The notes below the pieces were generated by a model, which did no database searches, had not been told where the DNA came from, and worked only from the letters and a program-made list of their open reading frames with translations. 64,000 bases of DNA from NCBI GenBank assembly GCA_002914805.1, contig JXTB01000139.1, forward strand, positions 102,911 to 166,910. The letters run 5' to 3'. The position numbers and the translations under genes are program-made. The stretch's first letter is position 1, and each line of letters opens with the position of its first letter. This document shows, piece by piece, positions 1 to 9,599 of this stretch. This DNA is from Parasponia andersonii (taxonomy: Eukaryota; Streptophyta; Magnoliopsida; Rosales; Cannabaceae).

Positions 1-1070
1 AGCAAGGAAAGCGCCATGCACATTAATTCTAGATAGATAGAGAGGTAAAGGAAATGGGAAAAAGCACAGAGGCGTCTGAAGATGTTTCGTAGTATCTGAT
101 TGTAGTTGATCTGAAAAGGAAAAAAAGCAGAGGCAGCCCTTTGTGTGAAACCCTAAAAACAATATTGTATATTTGTATACCTAGCTAGCTAGCTATATAG
201 CAAAATTAGTGGTCCCTCCACAGGTCCACGTACTAGTACTACTCAGGCCATTTACTGACTCAATCCCAGCTTTCAGCTTTGTAGTGCTAGTCGAAGCTCA
301 GTGACTCACTGACTTATTCTGCCCCCCTAATTTGCCTTTCATCAGAAAAACAAACACTCTTCTCTCTCTACTCTCTCCACCGCAATATCTAGGCAGAAAT
401 ATATACATATATACACACACACACACACAGTTATATAGATTCAAATTTGTGACCAGTACACTAGAATCTATTATATACAACTCCGCTGTTCACATGATGT
501 CTGCTAGCACTGAATTCACTTATTGACCAAATTAAGCACACTAGAAGGTCTTCTATTATATCCACATTATTATTGGTCATGATGCCTGATCATCACATAT
601 ATATATGTCGTGGTGTACTAAATGTCGTATGACAAAAAATAACACCATTTGAGTGACAAATTTATGTGACAGTCCTAATATATATTGTGACATTTTAATT
701 ACCAATAGTGATATTACACATGATTTTCTAAAACACTAATTTATTATAGCAATAATAATATTAGTCATGACTACTCTTCTATCCATCGATTGCATGCATA
801 TAATTATTCACTACTCAAATATATATAAACTAAAGCAAGAAAAGTTTGTATTAATTAGCTAGACATGATAGAGGACTGCACCATGTTTGTGCCTATCTTC
901 CGACATTTATTGCACACAAACTTATGGTCTTTCATGATACTGTTATAGTCTTCGCCCTTTCCCTCTCTGGCCCTCTATCTCTCTCTCTCTTGATATAGTA
1001 CTGTTTAGTCATAGTAACCCAGATCATCTAAATTAAGTCCATAATTAACAATTAACGGGATTAACAATAG
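1..1070. other. 3' flank of the WIP gene, no gene seen
   Basis: AT-rich noncoding DNA lying downstream of the minus-strand zinc-finger gene. It holds a perfect AC dinucleotide run at about 412-429, flanked by TA-rich sequence, and short CT runs around 970-990. Short reading frames here overlap the simple repeats, have no recognisable domain and are not called as genes. Part of the right edge probably belongs to the 3' UTR of the WIP gene, but no polyadenylation site can be fixed with confidence. Confidence 0.6.
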
Positions 1071-2158
1071 TCAAAAGACAACAGAACCAGGATTATCATT
1101 CTCACGTTCTTCATTATCATCATCGTTATCTTCTTCTCCTTCCTCTCCCTCAACCTCACAAAACTCCAGCGCGTGAGGTGCGTGGCCATTCCCGAAAGCC
1201 CGGACATGGTCCTTGAGGGACCTCTTGTGCTTGAAATCAGAACCACAAATACAGAACCAAAGCCTCCCGCAGTTCTTCTCGTGAGTCCGCCAGTCTCCCC
1301 GCACCGCAAAGGGCTTGGCACACTTGCGGCAGCCGAAGGGCTTGGCGCCGTGCTTGCGCTTGTAGTGCGTCTGCAGCGTGCGGAAGTCCTTCAACGGCCT
1401 CGCTCTCGGGTGTTCTATGTTGTTCTTGCACCCCTCCGCGCAACAATAGCATGGCAGCCTCAGCATTGACGAAGCTGGCTTTGTCCCTCTAAGTGATTCC
1501 GGACCCTTCCGGTACTGTGACCCGTGCCCCCACATATGCATCTAAAAATAAATTTGATACCATTAAAGAAAAAAATGTTGATCTAGATTGAGGCTAGGGT
1601 TTGGTGGTAGCTATATACTATATATGATATTTGATATATAGAAACACATACATTAGTATAGTAAATAAGTACTCAATTATATACCTATATTGTTACCTGC
1701 ATGTTGTTGTATCTATTGAAGGTTTTGTTGCAAACGGAGCAAGAGAACTGGGTTGGACCGACGACGATTTGGGCAGCTGAGGGGATCCAATACTGGGCTT
1801 CATCAGTTTGAGTTTCATTGTTGTTGATAATGTGATGTAATCCAGAATCTGAGGGGCCAATATGAAGAGCCACGGTGACCCCATCTTTCTCCCTAGTACT
1901 AGTGGCACTACTATGTTTGCTACTTTGAATATGATTCCGATGAGGTTGGTTTGAGGAGGAAGAGGTTTGATGGAAGGTGGGTTCGTAGTGTTTGAGGACA
2001 TTGTTTTGTTGACCGGGAGGACCGAGTGAGAGAAAAATGGAGTCTTCATGACCTAATTGTTCTTGGTTGTCTGCTTCCACTAAACGAGCTGTGTTATTAT
2101 TAGAGCAAATGTAGCTGAAGGAGGTAATTGAAGAAATAGAAGTGCTTGGGGTGTGCAT
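1071..2158 (-). CDS. WIP: WIP-domain C2H2 zinc-finger transcription factor (two exons)
   Basis: Nuclear DNA-binding regulator of the plant WIP family, whose members (TT1, NTT and relatives) control seed-coat pigment, transmitting-tract or root-tip development. Exon 1 is 2158-1697 (154 codons) and exon 2 is 1541-1071 (156 codons plus TGA). The 155-bp intron 1542-1696 has GT and AG ends and splits the first finger, as is usual in this family. The product is 310 residues. The N-terminus is Ser/Asn-rich and carries the conserved LSLGPPG (about 45) and VALHIG motifs. The YWIPSAAQI block starts at residue 123. Finger 1 uses C140, C143, H156, H160; three more fingers follow, the third ending H-C. 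The C-terminal tail is strongly acidic. The finger sequence ([25 protein letters not shown], and ECKNNI-like CAEGCKNNI) is nearer the WIP2/4/5 group than TT1; the exact paralogue is uncertain. No frame damage is visible. Confidence 0.93.
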
Positions 2159-2554
2159 GTTAGCTAGCTAGTTGATTATGATGGTGGTTTTCTTAAAAGG
2201 AGAGAGAGAGAGAGAAACCGGAGGGTGAGTTATAAAGTACTGGCGTTTCAGAAAGGTATTGATAAGGAATGAATATATATATATATATATAGAAGAAACA
2301 ATTTCCCTATCATTAGTATAGATATTACGTGGAAGATATACGTCCTCTTGCAACGTCCACAGAGATTAGAACAGACTGAATTATTATTACTGAGAACAAA
2401 TCTTGCACTAATTCTGTTTTATATATACATATATTAATATACCATATGTATGCATGTTTAATTTTCAAACTATATGTATGTATTGCTTAAACTGGGACCA
2501 CTAGTATTACATATTAGTGGTTGGATTTTGCATTAATATTAATAGTAATGCTTT
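2159..2554 (-). promoter_or_regulatory. Proximal promoter and 5' leader of the WIP gene, cut off by a CACTA insertion
   Basis: This is the DNA immediately upstream of the minus-strand start codon. Read on the minus strand it contains a CT repeat at about 2199-2216, close to the start codon, and a TATATA-type run at about 2273-2291, some 115-130 bp upstream of the ATG, which is a plausible TATA region. Only 396 bp separate the start codon from the end of the 9.2-kb CACTA element. The TTT at 2552-2554 is the target-site duplication. The transcription start is inferred, not seen. Confidence 0.5.
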
Positions 2555-2569
2555 CGTTACAAGAAAAAA

Positions 2570-3050
2570 TGACTATAGTGATAATATCTATAGCAACAAT
2601 AAATATCATCGCTATAGACTTATATGTATAACGACGATATTCAGTTTGTTGTCGCTATTGAAGGTCAACTATAGAAGGTTGACCAAAAATTCTATAACGA
2701 TGACATATGTCGTCGCTATGGTCGCTATAAGGATAGGCTTAGCGACATATTATTATCGTCGCTATAGCATGTATGGGAAAACGCTCCCATGTATAGTAAC
2801 GTACCTGCAAGAAAATAGGTGCCTTTTTTTTTTTAAAATTTTTTTTAATTTCAAAAAAAAATTAATTAATATAATAAGTTAAAAAACTATAGCGACGACA
2901 AATTGTTGTTGCTATAAGTGAATCCGAAAATTTGGGTGGGTGATTAGTGACTACCCAAATTTGACCGGAAGAAAAATTAAAATCAAAACAATGTCGTCAA
3001 GGCTATAGCGGCGACATTTAAAGTTTATAATGTCGCCGCTACAAGTCTGC
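2570..3050. repeat. Left subterminal repeat array of CACTA element 1
   Basis: Contains many direct and inverted copies of a short motif built on GTCGTCGCTATAG and its complement CTATAGCGACGAC, for example around 2605, 2635, 2700-2725, 2755, 2890 and 3005-3045. Arrays of this kind bind the TNPA-type protein in En/Spm elements. The matching array lies at 11365-11770, in inverted orientation overall. Confidence 0.8.
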
Positions 3051-3114
3051 AATATAAAAACTCACAAATCGTCTTTTTCCTTAGTTTTCGACATTTACCC
3101 ATATATCTCTCTTT

Positions 3115-3236
3115 TTCACCCCTCTCTCTCTCTCCAAACACTGACAACGTCTCTCTTTCTCTCTCTATCTCTAGGTAATGCACTCTCTCTCTCTCATTTT
3201 GTCTTTCTAACTCTCTCTTTCTCTCTCTCTCTAAGT
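3115..3236 (+). repeat. CT-rich microsatellite leader inside CACTA element 1
   Basis: Imperfect CT/TCTCTCT runs punctuated by short unique pieces, followed by a GC-rich codon-like tract with CCGCCGCC. This may be the promoter or untranslated leader of the transposase genes that follow, but no start site can be shown. Confidence 0.5.
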
Positions 3237-3299
3237 GTAGCCAACGCCGCCACCATCCTCCGCCGCCGTCCACTCCGTTGCCGTCCACTTCAACTGGCA

Positions 3300-4380
3300 C
3301 ACCGGCTAGTTTTTAATTTTTTTGTTTTTTAATTATTTATTTAGAATATTAAAAATAGTAATTACATTATATTATTATTAGATTTATGTATTTGGTAGTA
3401 ATATGTTAGTTTTATATAATAATTAAAAATAATGTGGTTAGATTATTATTAAGATATGGTTATATTTATATATTAGTTAAAAATAATAGGTTAGTTTATA
3501 TTATCTAAATGATGTAATATGACTTTGTTATATTAGATTTGTGGTATAGTTAGATAATGTAGGATTATTTTGGATTTGTGATGTGGTGAGATTATTTTAT
3601 TTTTTGGAATATTGTGAGATTTATTTAGATATATTAAATTATTTTGTTAGATTATGTTAGTTTGTGATTAAAATGAATATGTGGGATTAATGTTTGTATG
3701 AAAATGATATGGAAAAATTATATTTGTAAGTAATTATAATTTTAGTTTATACTGCGTATTTAAATTTTGATTTATGTTAGATTAGATTAGAAATAATAAA
3801 ATTAGATTAATATGAATGTTATATTAGTGATTTGATATACTGATAAATGATGAAATTAGATTAGGACAAATTTTGTAATTTAATTAGAAATATGATGTAA
3901 TAATAAAATATAATAAAAATTAATAAATGATAATAGAAATAAATAAATAATTTAATAATTTAATTTAATAAGATACAATAATAACAATACAAGAAATAAG
4001 AAAAAAGTAATAATAACTATTTAATACTTGTAGACCATAACTTATACATTTTAATTAATAATTAAATATTTAATGAAAGGTAATAAAATTAATAAATAAA
4101 GTTAGTAAAATGAGTAATTAAATAAAACTAGTATTTAAAATTTGATAATTATAAGACTTGAGTATTAGGTAATAATAAATAAAAAGAAATTACAGAATAA
4201 TATTAATTATATAATTAAATTCAAATAATTAATTTATAATAATATTTTTTAAGAAACAACGTCAACTTTCTTTTAAGATTAGCTAATAATAATAATAATA
4301 ATAATACATGTTAATAAATAAGCTTAAATAATAATAATACGTAAAATAAATAAAAGGTAGTAATAAATATGTTATCACAA
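3300..4380. other. AT-rich noncoding filler of CACTA element 1
   Basis: Very AT-rich DNA dominated by TTAGATTA/ATAATAATA-like words, with an AAT microsatellite at about 4288-4306. No reading frame with recognisable protein content. Confidence 0.6.
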
Positions 4381-4384
4381 TAAT

Positions 4385-5430
4385 AATAATAAAATACCCA
4401 AAATGCCCCTTAAGTTAAAAATATCCAAAATGCCCTTAGAGTAATGAAATATCAAAAATACCCAAAGAGTAATAAAATACTCAAAATACCCTTATAATAA
4501 TAAAAAAAAAACTCATAAAATTTAAAAAAACGCAAAGATAACATTTTAATTTAGAAAATAATAAAATACCCAAAAACACTCATATAATTCACAAAATACC
4601 CAAAATACCCCTAGAGTAAAAAAAATAATCATAAAATTATAAATATCCAAAAAACAAAATTTAATTAACAAAATATCCAAAATACCCCCAAAGTAATGAA
4701 ATAGCCAAAATGCTTTTAGAGTAACTAAAAAACTCATAAAATTTAAAAATATGATGAAATACCCAGATAATTCACAAAATACCCCTAGACTAATAAAATA
4801 TGCAAAATGCCATTGCAACAACTAAAAAACTCATAAAATTAAAAAATATATAAAAACAACAATTTAATTAACAAAATACCCAAAATGCCCCTAGACTAAT
4901 AAAATACCCAAAAATACTCATATGATTCACAAAATACTCAAACTGCCCATAGAGTAATAAAATACTCATAAAATTAAAAATATCTAAACGTAAAAATTTA
5001 ATTAACAAAATACCCAAAATGCTCTTAGAGTAACTAAAAAATTCAGGAAATTAAAAAATATAATAAAATACCCATATAATTCATAAAATACCCAAAATGC
5101 CTCTAGAATAATAAAATACCCAAAATACATTTATATTAACTAAAACACTCTGAAAATTTAAAATACCTCAAAATAACAATTTAATTCTGAAAATAATAAA
5201 ATACCCAAAGACAACAATTTAATTCAAAAAATAATAAAATACCCATATAATTCACAAAATACCCAAAATGCCCTTGTAATAAGTAATGCTCTTAGAGTAA
5301 CTAAATAACTCAAAAAATTAAAAATATAATAAAATACCCGTATAATTCACAAAATATCCAAAATGCCCCTAGAGTAATAAAATACCTAAAATGTCCTTAT
5401 AGTAAGTAAAAAACTCGTACATGTACTCTT
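4385..5430. repeat. Degenerate minisatellite within CACTA element 1
   Basis: About 1 kb built from shuffled copies of a few words: AAAATACCCAAAATGCCC, CTAGAGTAATAAAATA, ACTCATAAAATTTAAAAA and CAACAATTTAATTAACAAAA. The words recur at intervals of several tens of bases in variable order, so the array is degenerate and not a clean tandem. It contains no gene; the one moderately long frame on the minus strand is a translation of the repeat. Confidence 0.75.
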
Positions 5431-6109
5431 AAAAAACCCAAAATTCCTTTTTTAAATTATGAACACTAGAATGATCACGACACGTAAACTAGTTTGGTAT
5501 GTTCTTGATCATAACTGTTAGAGTTATTCAATTGTGATGATCAAGACCATTCCAAATGAGTTGACATGACATGTCACAACAAAGGTTGTAGTCACAGTTA
5601 TAATGTGTACATTTATTTGTACACATAGTAACTTTAATACATGCATGTATTACTTTAGTCAGAAAAGAAATTATTATACACCCGTTTAGGAGTAGATGAG
5701 AGATTATACATCTCGATATTAATTCTTGAATTGTCCCATTTGGACAGTTTGGGACTACACGTTATGTGTTGTCGTTCACTTATAAATATTATTCTTTGGT
5801 CGATTTCTAATGGTATCTCCCTGTGTTCTCCGAAACTGTGGGGAAATACTGCCAAAATTTTGACGTGAATAGAACAATATTTGAGTGAATAAGAAACCAT
5901 ATAACAAAGTAATCTTGAATGGGATAGGGCTTTACCCTTTAGAAATAGAGTGAGAAGATAGATTTATGACATATTATAATCATGCATATAATCTTTGACA
6001 ATAATTTCTAACTCGTTCTGACATCAAACAACAAGTACTATAAAAATATGTCAAATGACAAAAGTTGGATACTTTTGAAGAACCACTTTTCTAAGGAATA
6101 TTAAAAAGG

Positions 6110-8355
6110 TGCAATGACATTTCTTAATAGAGCAAAAAGTTTTGTGAATGACCAAGGCAAAATTTATTGTCCATGTAAAGAATGTCGCAATGTGTTACAT
6201 AAGACACTTGATGTGGTGAAGACGCATATAATAACTCATGGATTCAATGTAGAATACACCACTTGAACATTTCATGGAGAACTTGATGATGTGGACATTC
6301 TATAAAATGACATGCATGGAAGTAATGTTGTAGTAGATGAGATGAGAAATGTGATAAATGAGGTCCATTTACTCATGATCCTATTCATACTGACGTGAAT
6401 GTGGACGAAGATAATGTAATGTCATCTTCTATGTTTACAAAACAATATGATGATTTGTTCTCTAAGGTTGAGTTAGAATTATATCATGGGTGCACATATT
6501 TCTCTGCCTTGAATTTCTTGGCTAAACTTATGCATAAGTTAAAGTAATGCAAAAGTATACATTTCTCACAAAATGTTACGGTATTTCCTATTGACACCAT
6601 GGTTAAAGCGATTGTATGGGTCGTTCTAATGAGGAAGGAGTGTTAAGACATCCAGTTGATGGGGAAGTATGGAAAGAGTTTGATCACAGATATCCTGAAT
6701 TTGTCAAAGAACCAAGGAATGTACAATTAGCAGCAAATAGATATCCTGAGTTTGCCACCGTGGCTATGCATGAAGAGTGTTATTTCATGATGTCATTGTT
6801 AATTCTTGGTTCTCAATCTCTAGGGAAAGATATGGATGTTTTTCCAAGGCCATTGGTTGAGGAATTGAAACAATTATGGGTTGTCGGGGCAGATACTCGA
6901 GATGCCGCTACTAATAGCATATTCAAAATGCGAGCTACCCTTTTGTGGAATGTTAATGATTTCCTAACCCGTAGTAGTTTATCTGGTTGGAGTGGCTAAG
7001 GTTACAAAGCTTGTCCAACCTATAATGAAGACACCCCTAAGGGACTATCTTAGAATTCGAGCATGTCTTAAGAGATCTATTATTGAAGGTTATATTATGG
7101 ATGAAGCATTAACGTTTTTTTCAATGTATTTCCAAGGAATTGAGACAAAATTTAATCATTCTGATAGGAATGAGGATGCTATTGACATTGGTCCTCAAAA
7201 ACACTGAAGTGTGTTCCAATCCCATTGTTGTCTTATTGAAAAAAAGACTTACCTGTCACTTGATACGCATCTTCGGAAGAAAGCTAAGTGGTACATATTA
7301 AACAATTGCCCGAAGATCCAGAAGTATTTGGAGTAAGCTCCAATAACTAATAAAATATTAAACCATTATGATTAGATGACATTATATTAAACTTTCACAT
7401 TTTCCCTATAATATAGTGAACACACGTGGGAGCTCTAACAAAAAGGTGGGCAAAACCTGGATGAAATACAAAGACAATAGTTTCCAACTTGGTTTTATAC
7501 GAAGGTATATAACTTATAATTCCTACCCTTGTATATAATAGTTGTTTTCATTATTGTCTAATTTATATTTTAATTGAATTAATAGATGCATCAATTACGT
7601 CAAAATGGATCCCCTGAACTAACTGATGAATTGTACTCATTGGTATATGGGACACACTTCCATGTCTCATCTTATTCTGCATGTATTGTAAATGGAATTC
7701 GATTCGTAACTCACACAAAGGATTCTAAACTATTGATTCAAAACAGTTGTATATTTGTCCCTGGGGTTGATAGAAATATATTTTACAGTTGTTAAGAAAT
7801 TCAAGAGTTCAATTATATGGACACATATTCTGTTGTCTTATTTAAGTGTAAATGGTTTGATACTAATCCTAGAAAGAAGAAAATAAAAATAGAAAAAAAC
7901 ATAATAATTATAGTTATCAATTCTGAGTGGTATAAAGATGACCCACCATACTTGCTTCTCAAGCTAAGCAAGTTTTTTATATTGATGATTTGTTGAATGG
8001 TCTAAACTGTAGAATTGTAGGATACTTAAGTCATCGAGGTGGATGGGATATTCAAGATAATGATATTGAGCCAGTTGTTCTGTAAGATCATAACTCCTCA
8101 AACTTTGTCCTTATTATTGAACTTGGCGAGCTGGAGTCCATTAGTTATATTCGTGGGAGTAAAAGTTAACATGCTCAAAATTCTGATGATGTTATTCGCA
8201 ATGTGGAAGAAGATAATTTTATTGATGATAATGAACTTGACCATAATGACACAATGTATAATTATATAGAAGATGAAGAAGAATTAAATATAGACGATGA
8301 TGATGAAACAGATCAAGATGAACATGAAGATTATATTGACAGCGATGATGATTAA
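6110..8355 (+). pseudogene. TNP2-type CACTA transposase, broken
   Basis: Remains of the main transposase, which cuts element ends. Segments in order: a transposase-associated domain at about 6115-6270 (CPCKEC followed by His residues); a Transposase_21 block at 6616-7020 with RHPVDGEVWKEFDHRYPEF, then FMMSLLILGSQSLGKDMDVF and the NDF...GWS end; a DUF4218 block at 7020-7330 (RDYLRIRACLKRS, MDEALTFFSMY, ending KWYILNNCPKIQKYL); a DUF4216 block at about 7586-8030; and a long Asp/Glu-rich tail ending in TAA at 8353-8355. The normal stretch between the RHPVDG and FMMSLL parts is missing, and several stops and frame changes interrupt the rest. The family assignment is from recalled domain consensus. 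Confidence 0.82.
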
Positions 8356-8548
8356 TATAAAAATGTGATTAATTATCTATTTTATGATAATATTTGTTAC
8401 ATTATTAATAAAATATTTTTTATGAACATCATTTCTAGATGCATCATATCATATTTATACTATTCATCAATATTATTTAGTTACAGTAACTATTGGACCC
8501 ACATATCATGGAGGAGATGCAAGTGGAGACCCTTCACCAGACCATTCA

Positions 8549-8712
8549 TGTAACAGCCCAAGAATCCCGCTAGCAGATATTGTCCGCTTTGCCACTTGGG
8601 CCGAACCGCCCTCCGCAGCTCACGGTTTTCAAAACGCGTCTGATAGGGAAAGGTATCCACACCCTTATAAAGAGTGCTTCGTTCCCCTTTCCAGCCGATG
8701 TGGGATTTCACA
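8549..8712 (-). repeat. Full LTR, reverse copy, of the TRIM-like element
   Basis: 164 bp. Read on the minus strand it starts TGTGAAATCCCACATCGG and ends GGGCTGTTACA. It contains a TATAAAG-like box (CTTTATAAGGG). It is nearly identical to the inverse of 9209-9372. Confidence 0.85.
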
Positions 8713-8746
8713 GGTTTGGTCCAAGTGGCAAAGCGGACAATATCTA

Positions 8747-9138
8747 CTCAAAAACTCGAAAAATGGAGAAGTTTGATATATATATATATATATATATATA
8801 TTGTGTAGTTTGGTGATCGGCACGAAAATCGAGATCGGACGGTCGAGATTTTGTCTCGTTTTGCGTGCCACCGGTCCGGTATGGACCCGGACCCGAATTG
8901 GACAAGTTATATGTCTAACCTAGCTATTTTGGGTGCTAGGAATTCAGTGAAGAGGTCCGTTTGTAGAATTGAAGCTCCGGTGAGAAAGTTGATCTTTCGC
9001 ACGAGGACGATCGAGGGCTTGGAATTGGATCCCGACCCTCCGAGCGATCGTCGACGACACTTTAAGGACCTAATAGCGTGGTGTCGTTATTCTCTTGAGG
9101 TAGGGGTTTAGTTACCTTCGTTTTATATCGGTTTTGAG
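8747..9138 (+). repeat. Captured fragment of the gypsy LTR family
   Basis: Aligns by eye with the central part of the gypsy LTRs in this window: about 16620-16990, 21290-21670, and the minus-strand copy about 44220-43810. Shared landmarks are a TA run, the GTTTTGCGTGCC region, GAATTGGACAAGTTATATGTCTAACC, GAGGGCTTGGAA and ACCTTCGTTTTATATC. It is inserted between an LTR stub and the primer-binding site of the TRIM-like element. It keeps more CpG than the other copies, which suggests it is younger. It encodes an 86-residue open frame (8851-9111) that is discussed in the findings. Confidence 0.75.
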
Positions 9139-9143
9139 TTAGA

Positions 9144-9156
9144 TGGTATCAGAGCC
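9144..9156 (+). other. Primer-binding site (initiator Met-tRNA type) of the TRIM-like element
   Basis: TGGTATCAGAGCC matches the complement of the 3' end of plant initiator Met-tRNA, the usual minus-strand primer. It lies about 50 bp before a purine tract (AAGGGGGGGGGAT, about 9196-9208) that directly abuts the forward LTR at 9209, so the whole internal domain here is only some 65 bp. Confidence 0.75.
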
Positions 9157-9208
9157 GGTTCCCGAGTCGATGGTCAGCGGGGACGCTGAACCCTTAAGGG
9201 GGGGGGAT

Positions 9209-9372
9209 TGTGAAATCCCACATCGGCTGGAAAGGGGAACGAAGCACTCTTTATAAGGGTGTAGATACCTTTCCCTATCAGACGCGTTTTGAAAACCGTG
9301 AGCTGCGGAGGGCGGTTTGGTCCAAGTGGCAAAGCGGACAATATCTGCTAGCGGGGTTCTTGGGCTGTTACA
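9209..9372 (+). repeat. Full LTR, forward copy, of the TRIM-like element
   Basis: 164 bp, TGTGAAATCCC...GGGCTGTTACA, directly preceded by a polypurine tract. Together with the adjoining partial reverse copy it forms a long inverted repeat with a short spacer. Confidence 0.85.
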
Positions 9373-9482
9373 AAACCGCCCTCCGCAGCTCACGGTTTTC
9401 AAAACGCGTCTGATAGGGAAAGGTATCCACACCCTTATAAAGAGTGCTTCGTTCCCCTTTCCAGCCGATGTGGGATTTCACA
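9373..9482 (-). repeat. Truncated LTR, reverse copy, of the TRIM-like element
   Basis: About 110 bp equal to the first two thirds of the LTR read on the minus strand (TGTGAAATCCC through GGGCGGTTT). It begins exactly at AAACC next to the TGTTACA end of the forward LTR, and ends at the ATTCA target duplication. Confidence 0.85.
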
Positions 9483-9599
9483 ATTCAAGATTCCTGCCCT
9501 GTGTCGATTAGGTACAAGGAATATTTTTATTTTGTCTAAGTAATACATAAAAATACATATATTTATCGTTCATTTTGTTTGATTGATTATTAATATTTT

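Larger units (their letters stand above)
8549..9482 (-). mobile_element. Rearranged TRIM-like LTR element nested in CACTA element 1
   Basis: A 934-bp insert flanked by the 5-bp direct repeat ATTCA (8544-8548 and 9483-9487). Its ends are the LTR termini TGTAACAG and TTTCACA. It contains three copies of a 164-bp-type LTR in mixed orientation: a full reverse copy 8549-8712, a full forward copy 9209-9372, and a partial reverse copy 9373-9482, plus a short forward LTR stub at 8713-8746. Between them lie a gypsy-LTR fragment (about 8747-9138), a Met-tRNA-type primer site and a polypurine tract. There is no coding capacity, so it would depend on proteins from other elements. The small size and absence of genes resemble terminal-repeat retrotransposons in miniature; the named family is not identified. 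Confidence 0.82.

Noticed and set aside
1173..1469. Plus-strand frame antisense to the WIP zinc fingers
   Set aside because: Shadow of the conserved minus-strand coding exon.
2555..3050. Left array as an independent MITE
   Set aside because: The matching inverted array at 11365-11786 and the shared TTT duplication show it is one end of a single large element.
3025..3332. Overlapping frames with Arg/Glu or Leu/Ser repeats
   Set aside because: Products of the CT microsatellite on both strands, not genes.
4546..4821. 91-residue minus-strand frame, Phe-rich
   Set aside because: It is a translation of the AT-rich minisatellite, with composition set by the repeat and no family signature.
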